From Microcaldota archaeon (lineage in GTDB: Archaea; Micrarchaeota; Micrarchaeia; Micrarchaeales; Micrarchaeaceae): 11,788 nt of DNA. The position numbers and the translations under genes are program-made. Below are positions 5,912 through 11,788 of the stretch, piece by piece. Within the stretch, counting starts at the first letter, position 1. Each line of letters begins with the position of its first letter. Location: assembly GCA_021793035.1 (NCBI GenBank), contig JAJYTM010000008.1:4594-16381 (forward strand), given 5' to 3'. The notes beneath the pieces are model-generated. The model saw only the letters and a list, made by a program, of their open reading frames with translations. It was not told the DNA's origin and did no database searches.

Positions 5912-6886
5912 ATGCCCAAATTCAAAATCAGGGAATTCAAGGTCAAGAGCGCAACGACGAAAAACCTGGAAGGGAAGGGCGAGCATAGCATATATGTCAT
6001 GGAGCCTCCAAGCCCCAAAGGCAATCCCATTCTGATATTCCTCGCGGGGATGATGGGCTCGGGCAAGTCCATGCTGTTCAACGATGACTTCTTCTCAGAG
6101 AACATGCAGCAGAGGATAGAAAGGCTTTATGCATCGGGCAGGATCAAGGGGTCCATCTGTGTGTTCCCAGACTTGACGACGAAGTTCAGCGGCTGCCAGT
6201 ATACAAACTCTACAGTGACGGGCAACTATGAAGACTTCATAATAAACGAGATGATACCGTACCTAAAAAGCGTGTACAAATCAGAGAAGGTTGCAATATT
6301 GGGCAAATCGTCTGGAGGCTACGGTGCCATGGTGCTGGCGATGAAGCACCCCGAAGCAATAAACGCTGCCATGGACCATTCTGGAGATTCATACTTCGAA
6401 TACTGCTACATGCCCAATTTCCCAAATGCCCGGAGGTCTATAGAGAAGTTCGGCAGCGCCGAGGCTTGGCTTGCAAACTTTTTGAGGAAGCTGAACAAAA
6501 AGAGCGGCGATGATTTGTCGACGCTTAACATCATAGCCATGGCAGCCTTCTACTCTTCGAAGGGCAGAAAGATAGAGCTTCCGTTCGACCTCCGCACGGG
6601 GGAGATCAGGGAAGATATATGGCGCATATGGCTATCTAACGATCCTGCCAGGATGGCCGATACGCACTACAAAGCCTTGCAGAGGCTCGACTTCCTCGGC
6701 ATAGATGTAGGCCTATACGACCAGTTCAACCTTCTGGAGGGTTCGCGGATACTTCACAAAAAACTTTCTGAGCACCGCGTCAAGCACATGTATTCAGAGT
6801 TCAAGGACTCTCATATCAACATAAGCTACAGGTACGACATATCAATACCGCTGGTGGAGAAGGCGCTGTACAAAAGGAGAGGATAA
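5912..6886 (+). CDS. putative esterase, alpha/beta-hydrolase fold (esterase D/Fes-like)
   Basis: Cytosolic serine hydrolase of the putative-esterase group (COG0627/COG2382-like), 324 residues, no signal peptide or membrane segment. Expected order of elements is present: strand and oxyanion region ILIFLAGMMGSG (40-51); an acidic loop; CVFPDLTTKFSG (83-94); nucleophile elbow GKSSGGYGA (131-139) with Ser133 as the likely nucleophile in GxSxG; acid FLGIDVGLYDQFNLL (261-275) with Asp270 (or Asp265); and His301 in KDSHINISYRY (298-308). Substrate is unknown; relatives act on S-formylglutathione, siderophore or acyl esters. Oddly, residues 46-53, GMMGSGKS, also match Walker A perfectly, but no other P-loop ATPase motif follows, so I take this as coincidence in the oxyanion loop. 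The following UbiA gene is 50 bases downstream on the same strand and has its own TATA-like element. Confidence 0.82.
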   Translation: MPKFKIREFKVKSATTKNLEGKGEHSIYVMEPPSPKGNPILIFLAGMMGSGKSMLFNDDFFSENMQQRIERLYASGRIKGSICVFPDLTTKFSGCQYTNSTVTGNYEDFIINEMIPYLKSVYKSEKVAILGKSSGGYGAMVLAMKHPEAINAAMDHSGDSYFEYCYMPNFPNARRSIEKFGSAEAWLANFLRKLNKKSGDDLSTLNIIAMAAFYSSKGRKIELPFDLRTGEIREDIWRIWLSNDPARMADTHYKALQRLDFLGIDVGLYDQFNLLEGSRILHKKLSEHRVKHMYSEFKDSHINISYRYDISIPLVEKALYKRRG

Positions 6887-6898
6887 AAATACATCCCG

Positions 6899-6912
6899 CC
6901 AAAACGTATAAT
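6899..6912 (+). promoter_or_regulatory. TATA-like promoter of the UbiA gene
   Basis: CCAAAACGTATAAT, with the TATA part (6906-6912) 25-31 bases before the ATG at 6937, suggesting a leaderless or very short leader. CCAAAACGT is also found at 5881-5889, 23-31 bases before the esterase ATG, so the two neighbouring genes may share an upstream signal. Confidence 0.4.
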
Positions 6913-6936
6913 GAAAAACGCTTCGGGTAATCATAC

Positions 6937-7827
6937 ATGAACAAATTCGTTGCCATGCTCAAGCTCACACGGATAGAACACAGCATCATGCTGGTCATCG
7001 CGGTCCTAGCCGGAGAGCTGATAGTTGCCGGCCATCTGCCTAATGCCTATGTACTGCTGCTCAGCCTCATAGTGCCGATATTCGTGAGCATGGGCTCCTT
7101 CGCTATAAACGATTATTACGATGTAGAGGTGGACAGGCTCAACAAGAAGACAAGCCGCCCAATAGTGTCGGGAGCAATCAGCAGGGAAGGCGCCATGTAT
7201 GTAGCTGCATCGTCGTTTGTGATAGGGGTAGCTGCAAGCGCACTGATAAACCCGTATGCGTTCGCCATAGCCTTCATATTTGCGGCATTGGCTGCGCTCT
7301 ACAGCTACAAGCTGAAGGAGATGCTCCTTGTGGGGAACATCTACATAGCGTTCTCCATGGCCATACCTTTCATATTCGGGGACTATGTCATGTCCACTGG
7401 CCTTAATATCAACATAGTGCTGATAATGCTTGTCATACTGCTGAGCGGCACGGCCCGCGAGATACACGGCATGATACGCGATTACCACGGCGATACAAAA
7501 GCAAGGAGGATAAGGAATCTGCCGTATTACATCGGCCTGAAGGATTCATCATATGCAGCACTGGTGCTCTACGTCGCTGCAATAGCCATAAGCGTATTCA
7601 TGTTCCTGTTCAGGATGCCGTTCAGGTACAACCTCGTTTACATTGTGCTGATAGCGATAACTGATATTCTGCTTCTCTACGTGAGTGCTATATACATCAA
7701 AAGACACAACGTTTCTAAGGAAGGCGCCTTCGATGCAGCGCGCAACATAAGCTTAGGTGCAATGGCACTCGCGCTCATAGCGTATCTGCTGTCAAGCGCT
7801 CTGTACTTCGGCCTTTTCAGCATCTGA
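6937..7827 (+). CDS. UbiA-family prenyltransferase, probable digeranylgeranylglyceryl phosphate synthase
   Basis: Integral membrane enzyme, 296 residues, about eight to nine helices. The two Mg-diphosphate motifs of the UbiA family are intact: NDYYDVEVD (58-66) and DYHGD (182-186), each followed by the usual basic residues (RLNKKTSRP; TKARRIRNLP). The first motif with 'NKKTSRPIVSGAIS' and the REIHGMIRDYHGD arrangement are typical of archaeal geranylgeranylglycerol-phosphate geranylgeranyltransferase, which adds the second C20 chain to make the archaeal diether lipid core. Other UbiA members (haem O, quinone synthesis) cannot be excluded without alignment, but the short tail and lack of partner genes favour the lipid role. 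If correct, this organism keeps at least part of its own membrane-lipid pathway, which many DPANN archaea lack. The last 11 bases overlap the 3' end of apt on the other strand. Confidence 0.88.
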   Translation: MNKFVAMLKLTRIEHSIMLVIAVLAGELIVAGHLPNAYVLLLSLIVPIFVSMGSFAINDYYDVEVDRLNKKTSRPIVSGAISREGAMYVAASSFVIGVAASALINPYAFAIAFIFAALAALYSYKLKEMLLVGNIYIAFSMAIPFIFGDYVMSTGLNINIVLIMLVILLSGTAREIHGMIRDYHGDTKARRIRNLPYYIGLKDSSYAALVLYVAAIAISVFMFLFRMPFRYNLVYIVLIAITDILLLYVSAIYIKRHNVSKEGAFDAARNISLGAMALALIAYLLSSALYFGLFSI

Positions 7828-8341
7828 CTATGGAGATTACTTCATGGGGCAGCAGCTTCTCCCTCCCTTTCAAGTCTTTAAGCTCTACTATAAAGCCGAA
7901 ACCAGTAACATTGCCTCCTAGTATTTCCACCAGCTTGAGCGCAGCAACAGAAGTTCCGCCCGTAGCGAGCAGGTCGTCAACTATTAGCACATTGTCGCCG
8001 CTGCTTATTGAATCCTTGTGCATCTCTATCTTTTGGTGACCATACTCAAGGTCGTACTCAGCGCTTATCTTTTCGTAAGGCAGCTTTCCTGCCTTCCTTA
8101 TCGGCACGAAAGAGCATTTCAGCGTATATGCCAGCGCAGCGCCTATTATGAAGCCTCTTGCTTCTATCCCGACTATCCTGTCTATCTTGCGGCCTGATAC
8201 CTTATTGGCCAAGTAGTCTATTGCAAGTGGAAACGCCTGCGGGTCGGCAAGCAGCGGAGTTATATCCTTGAACAGCACGCCTTTCTTTGGGTAGTCCTTA
8301 ACGTCCCTCAGCTTGCTGCGTATGAAATCTTCTATCTCCAT
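7817..8341 (-). CDS. apt: adenine phosphoribosyltransferase
   Basis: Cytosolic purine-salvage enzyme: adenine + PRPP gives AMP + diphosphate. The 174-residue length is normal. Visible: DYPKKGVLFKDITPLL (16-31), the adenine-binding region; GIEARGFIIG (58-67); FVPIRKAGKLP (78-88); the flexible-loop YDLEYG (96-101); and the PRPP-binding motif VLIVDDLLATGGT (118-130). From memory, the sequence follows bacterial Apt (for instance E. coli) closely through all these blocks, which is unusual enough in archaea to raise the thought of horizontal transfer. It starts 31 bases behind the reductase stop codon, same strand, no promoter or T-tract between, so cotranscription is likely. The ribosome site is weak (GGGCAGTGCC before the ATG). 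The convergent UbiA gene overlaps its last 11 bases. Confidence 0.95.
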   Translation of the reverse strand: MEIEDFIRSKLRDVKDYPKKGVLFKDITPLLADPQAFPLAIDYLANKVSGRKIDRIVGIEARGFIIGAALAYTLKCSFVPIRKAGKLPYEKISAEYDLEYGHQKIEMHKDSISSGDNVLIVDDLLATGGTSVAALKLVEILGGNVTGFGFIVELKDLKGREKLLPHEVISIVRC

Positions 8342-8372
8342 TTGGCACTGCCCTTCTATTCTAATGCGCAGT

Positions 8373-11300
8373 TCAGCTGCATTCGCTGTATCCGCACTTG
8401 GGGCAGGTGAAGCAGCCTTCCGCAGCTACCATTTCTGTGCTGCACGAGGGGCATTTCTTCTCGCTATGGGGCGACAGCACGTATGTCGTGGCACCTTCCT
8501 TTATCGCTGCCATTGATATCTCCTGCCCCTTCCTCTCCTTCTCCTCCTTCATATGCGCTATCTTCTTTGCGCCCCCCCGCTGCGTGGCCTCCTTGTTTAC
8601 TGCAGAGAGCACCTGCACGCTCTTGCTGCTGTCCCTGTATACTGTTGTGCCCTTGCAGCCGAGCTGGTATGCCATGTTGTAAGCAGTCTCTATATCCTGG
8701 GGAGTGGCGTAGCTCGGGAAGTTTATCGTCTTTGACACTGCATTGTCCGTATACTTCTGGAAAGCTGCCTGCATCTTCACATGCCATTCTGGTGCTATAT
8801 CATACGCGGTAACGAAAAGCCTCCTCACGTCTTCCGGTATTGCATCCACGTCCTGTATGGACGTCTTGCCTGCCAGCGCCTGCATCAGCTCGTCAGAATA
8901 GAAGTTGTACTCAAGCGCATATCTCTCGAACTCGTTGTCTACTTCTATAAGGTTCGAGCCAAGGCTGTCCTTGACGTTCCTCATGTAAACTACAGAGAAT
9001 ATCGGTTCTATGCCCTGCGAAGCGCCTCCGGATATTATGCTTATCGTGCCTGTGGGCGCTATCGTAGTGACTGTGGAGTTCCTAAGAGGCTTGTAGCCGA
9101 GCTTGTACCATATGCTGTTCTCGAACTCCGGGAACGGGCCTCTCTCCACCGCGAGCTCTTCGCTCATCTTCCTCGAGTTTTCCGTTATGAACGCCATGAC
9201 TTTTTCGGCAAGCATGAGCGCTTCGTTGCTGTCGTACTTTATATTGAGCTTTATGAGCATGTCGGCCCATCCCATTACGCCGAGGCCTATCCTCCTTATC
9301 GCCTTGCTCACCTGCTCTATCTGCGGTATGGGATAGTTGTTCATGTCTATTACGTTGTCGAGGAACCTTGTGCCTAGCTTTACCGTCTCGCGCAGCAGGT
9401 CCCAGTCAACTTCGTAATGGTGGTCGGTCCTCTTGACCATCTTTGCCAGGTTTATGGATCCAAGGTTGCACGAATCATATGGGTAAAGCGGCTGTTCGCC
9501 ACAATTGTGGACCACCATGCCGTTTGCTATGAATGAATGCGTCCTGGGCTCTATTATGTCATATACGTCCTCTTCGCCTGCATCCTCTACCGATGACACC
9601 GTAGCGACATGCCTCTCAGTATACGGGCCCCTGGTATAGCCACGCAACGCAGAAAGAAGCGAGGAATTCTTCCTGTCAGAGATGAAACCCACCTGTTCGG
9701 CGAACGCAATCAATCCGCCTCCTGTTATGACAAGGTCATGATATGGTTTTGTCGCATACATCTTTGGCATCCTGTCTGGTCCTGGAAGCGCCTTGATGCC
9801 CGCCCCCTTGCGGTTCAGATATATCCTTGAATATATGCCCAAATTCAGCAGCAGCATCTGAACATCTTGGAGAAGCCTTTCGCTGATGGATGAGAGGCGT
9901 ACTGAACGCCGCGATTTGCCTGCAATATTTACTGTGCCGTCCGCTTCGAACAGCCCCTGCAGGAATCCTGCCTGCATTTCCCTGCTTCCAGAGAAGACCG
10001 CGTCGGGCACTTGCAGCTTCTCTACCTCCAATCCTTTGTTTACCGCGTACTCCTTAAGCCTTTCAGAAGACAGTGAGACCATGTTCCTGGAATCTACATG
10101 CACAAGGCCTACATGATATGCGTGGTGATTTACGGATTCGCGCACAATTCCGTTCACGTAATCCTCGAACATTCCTGCTATCCCTATATCATTGCCATAG
10201 AAAGACAATACTGCCCTGTCATTTCCGGCTCCATGATTTATGTGCCCGTCTCCGACTAACCAGCCCAGCGTCCTGCCTTCAGCCATGCTGCCAGAGCTTC
10301 CAAAGGCACCCTTTTCATTCAATACTCTTATCTCCTCTCCGTGTTCAAGCATTCCAGCCTCAACCCATCCTCTGGAATCGCTGTAAATCTTATGGTCCTT
10401 GGTAACTTTGATTGAGAAGCCCTCTTTGGTTTTTATCTTGACTACGCGCTTGAAACCGGTCTTGAACACATTGGAGGCACGGCTGAATCCGCCGCTGAAT
10501 CTTCCATCTATCTTTACTTCTACCTCCTTGCCCTCCTTGTACAGGTCGGCGGCGCGCCTGGCGCCCTCAGAAGTGTAAATTAATGTATCGCCGGTGACAC
10601 AGGGATTTGTCGACTCTATCGGCCCGTACTTGGGCACCGGGTTTGAATATGTCGAGTTCATCCTGTCTATGAATACGACTCCCGGGTCGCCAGTCTTCCA
10701 CGCCATTGTTATTATCAGGTTCCACACCGCCCTGGCGTTCAGCATCCCAACGACCTTCTTGTTCCTGGGGTTTATCAGGTCGTAATTGGCATCGTTCTTG
10801 AGCGCATCCATGAACTTGTCCGTTATTGCAACGGATATGTTGAAATTCCTCAGAACCCCCTCGCTCTCCTTAGCAACTATGAAGTTCAATATGTCCGGAT
10901 GGTCGACGCGCAATATGCCCATGTTTGCGCCCCTCCTCTTGCCTCCCTGCTTTATCTGCTCGGTAGAGGCGTCGAATATCTTCATGAACGACAGCGGGCC
11001 GGATGCAATGCCTCCTGTCTTGCGCACCACATCATTGGAGGGCCTGAGCCTTGAGAAAGAGAACCCTGTGCCGCCTCCGGTCTTGTGTATTATGGCGGTG
11101 TACTTCACAGCATCGAATATCTCCTCTATCGAATCGCCTACTGGCAGCACGAAGCACGCGCTGAGCTGGCCAAGCTCCTTCCCCGCATTGAATAGCGTGG
11201 GCGAGTTCGGCATGAACCTGAAAGATACCATCGCTTCGTAAAACTGGTTCTCTATATCCCTGACCTGTTCGTCGCTCTTGCCATAGCTCTTCTCGGCTGC

Positions 11301-11753
11301 CGCTATCGCCTTAGACACCCTAGTGAACAGCATCTTTGGCGTCTCTATTATCCTCCTGTCCTCATCTTTGCTCAGATACCTCGCCGCAAGCACTATGAGC
11401 GAGTTGATCGGCATCTTGAGCTCGTCATCAGGTATGCCAAGCGCCTTCTTGGCCGCCCTTATCTCGGCGCGCTTGTTCCTGTAAAGTATGTACGCTTTTG
11501 CGACATTCGGGTCATTCTCCATAAGCACCTTTTCCACTATGTTCTGTACATCCTCCACTCCGATCTCGCCCTTGCCAAGTTCGTCGACGCTCTTGACAAC
11601 GCTTTTGGCTACGAGCTGCGCGTTCTTCATGTTCTCCTCTGCCTCCTGCATCGGGTAGACATTAGCGAAAGCCCTAGCTATTGCGCTTTCAATCTTCCCC
11701 TCATCAAAACCCACCTTTTCCCCGTTCCTCTTTATCACAAATTTAGTCGCCAT
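8373..11753 (-). CDS. nrdJ: class II (adenosylcobalamin-dependent) ribonucleotide reductase precursor with intein
   Basis: Converts ribonucleotides to deoxyribonucleotides using B12-generated thiyl radical chemistry. The 1126-residue precursor becomes 760 residues after loss of the intein (385-750). Order: ATP-cone (about 3-93, KFVIKRNGEKVGFDEGKI start); catalytic barrel with redox Cys200 in QLSACFVLP; HKTGGGTGFSFSRLRP (223-238); KRRGANMGIL; then NP at 383-384 joined after splicing to CGEQPLYPYDSC (751-762), giving the active-site N-P-C-G-E, with Cys751 the thiyl-radical residue, Glu753 its acid partner and Cys762 the second redox cysteine; TIAPTGTISIISGG (897-910). The C terminus has a zinc-ribbon-like CPSC…CFTC..C.YSEC cluster (1101-1125), typical of NrdJ and used for re-reduction. 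No separate radical-generating small subunit is seen nearby, as expected for class II. GAGGGGG five bases before the ATG at 11753 supports the start. The dependence on cobalamin is a family inference. Confidence 0.96.
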   Translation of the reverse strand: MATKFVIKRNGEKVGFDEGKIESAIARAFANVYPMQEAEENMKNAQLVAKSVVKSVDELGKGEIGVEDVQNIVEKVLMENDPNVAKAYILYRNKRAEIRAAKKALGIPDDELKMPINSLIVLAARYLSKDEDRRIIETPKMLFTRVSKAIAAAEKSYGKSDEQVRDIENQFYEAMVSFRFMPNSPTLFNAGKELGQLSACFVLPVGDSIEEIFDAVKYTAIIHKTGGGTGFSFSRLRPSNDVVRKTGGIASGPLSFMKIFDASTEQIKQGGKRRGANMGILRVDHPDILNFIVAKESEGVLRNFNISVAITDKFMDALKNDANYDLINPRNKKVVGMLNARAVWNLIITMAWKTGDPGVVFIDRMNSTYSNPVPKYGPIESTNPCVTGDTLIYTSEGARRAADLYKEGKEVEVKIDGRFSGGFSRASNVFKTGFKRVVKIKTKEGFSIKVTKDHKIYSDSRGWVEAGMLEHGEEIRVLNEKGAFGSSGSMAEGRTLGWLVGDGHINHGAGNDRAVLSFYGNDIGIAGMFEDYVNGIVRESVNHHAYHVGLVHVDSRNMVSLSSERLKEYAVNKGLEVEKLQVPDAVFSGSREMQAGFLQGLFEADGTVNIAGKSRRSVRLSSISERLLQDVQMLLLNLGIYSRIYLNRKGAGIKALPGPDRMPKMYATKPYHDLVITGGGLIAFAEQVGFISDRKNSSLLSALRGYTRGPYTERHVATVSSVEDAGEEDVYDIIEPRTHSFIANGMVVHNCGEQPLYPYDSCNLGSINLAKMVKRTDHHYEVDWDLLRETVKLGTRFLDNVIDMNNYPIPQIEQVSKAIRRIGLGVMGWADMLIKLNIKYDSNEALMLAEKVMAFITENSRKMSEELAVERGPFPEFENSIWYKLGYKPLRNSTVTTIAPTGTISIISGGASQGIEPIFSVVYMRNVKDSLGSNLIEVDNEFERYALEYNFYSDELMQALAGKTSIQDVDAIPEDVRRLFVTAYDIAPEWHVKMQAAFQKYTDNAVSKTINFPSYATPQDIETAYNMAYQLGCKGTTVYRDSSKSVQVLSAVNKEATQRGGAKKIAHMKEEKERKGQEISMAAIKEGATTYVLSPHSEKKCPSCSTEMVAAEGCFTCPKCGYSECS
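9504..10601 (-). mobile_element. intein with LAGLIDADG homing endonuclease in nrdJ
   Basis: In-frame protein-splicing element, 366 residues (precursor 385-750). Splice elements: block A starts at Cys385 (CVTGDTLIYTSEG); block B has TKDH (451-454) in the TxxH pattern; block F/G ends VYDIIEPRTHSFIANGMVVHN (730-750) with penultimate His749 and terminal Asn750, followed by Cys751 as the +1 residue. This is a class 1 intein with all nucleophiles present. The centre holds two dodecapeptides, LGWLVGDGHI (496-505) and LQGLFEADGTV (598-608), with the metal-binding Asp502 and Asp605 both kept, so the homing endonuclease appears intact. It is inserted exactly between Pro384 and the catalytic radical cysteine, one of the most conserved spots of the enzyme. 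Boundaries are exact from the codons (TGT at 10599-10601; AAT at 9504-9506). Confidence 0.95.
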
Positions 11754-11758
11754 TTAAA

Positions 11759-11785
11759 CCCCCTCGGCACTTACAATTTTAGAAA
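11759..11785 (-). promoter_or_regulatory. ribosome site and possible TATA of nrdJ
   Basis: Minus strand GAGGGGG (11759-11765) ends five bases before the ATG at 11753 and fixes the start. TTTCTAAAATTG (11774-11785) is a weak TATA-like stretch, but it lies so close that it would leave almost no leader; the true promoter may be beyond the window edge. Confidence 0.45.
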
Positions 11786-11788
11786 CAA

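Noticed and set aside
5957..6070. Reading the 5912-6886 product as a P-loop ATPase because of GMMGSGKS
   Set aside because: No Walker B or other ATPase features follow, while the serine-hydrolase triad is in the expected order.
8781..9377. 198-codon plus-strand frame opposite the ribonucleotide reductase
   Set aside because: Tyr/Arg-rich shadow of a well-conserved enzyme region with no start signal.
1..11788. CRISPR array, tRNA or rRNA, transposase, toxin-antitoxin or defence cassette
   Set aside because: No regularly spaced repeats, no cloverleaf recognised by eye, and no such protein family among the genes; a covariance-model scan would be needed to exclude a split or intron-bearing tRNA.

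Overview
The window reads as a piece of an archaeal chromosome. It carries a group II chaperonin (thermosome), a UbiA-type prenyltransferase of the archaeal ether-lipid kind, a class II ribonucleotide reductase interrupted by an intein, Shine-Dalgarno elements of the GGTGAT type, and T-rich tracts where terminators belong. Coding is dense, gaps are short, GC is middling by eye, and ATA/AGG codons are common. Gene content and style recall a small-genome DPANN lineage such as Micrarchaeota (ARMAN-2-like). That placement is an inference from memory, not a search result.

Layout. On the minus strand, read from high to low coordinates: class II ribonucleotide reductase with a 366-residue intein (11753-8373), then adenine phosphoribosyltransferase (8341-7817), probably one nucleotide-metabolism operon. 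Two plus-strand genes face it: a putative alpha/beta-hydrolase esterase (5912-6886) and a UbiA prenyltransferase (6937-7827). The prenyltransferase overlaps the end of apt by 11 bases. A short divergent promoter region (5823-5911) separates the esterase from a second minus-strand series: a five-helix membrane protein of unknown function (5822-5220), a COG2085-type NAD(P)-binding oxidoreductase (5160-4546), a strong RNA-hairpin element (4537-4471), a flippase-like UPF0104 membrane protein (about 4425-3340), an Mrp/NBP35-type P-loop ATPase (3297-2461), the thermosome subunit (2291-633), and the start of an AIM24/TIGR00266 family gene cut by the window edge (356-1).

How the parts relate. Most genes are housekeeping: dNTP synthesis, purine salvage, protein folding, Fe-S-type ATPase, membrane lipid. 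No CRISPR array, tRNA, rRNA, transposase or defence cassette was recognised. The points that stand out are: (1) a 67-base near-continuous hairpin between the oxidoreductase and the flippase gene, whose central stem pairs only through G-U wobbles in the minus-strand RNA; (2) an Mrp-like ATPase with a single cysteine and no CxxC; (3) an apparently complete LAGLIDADG intein placed directly before the catalytic thiyl-radical cysteine of the reductase; (4) a perfect Walker A match inside the esterase; (5) palindromes in the thermosome leader that could be operators. No gap without a gene exceeds 300 bases; the longest are 357-632 and 2292-2460, both described below.
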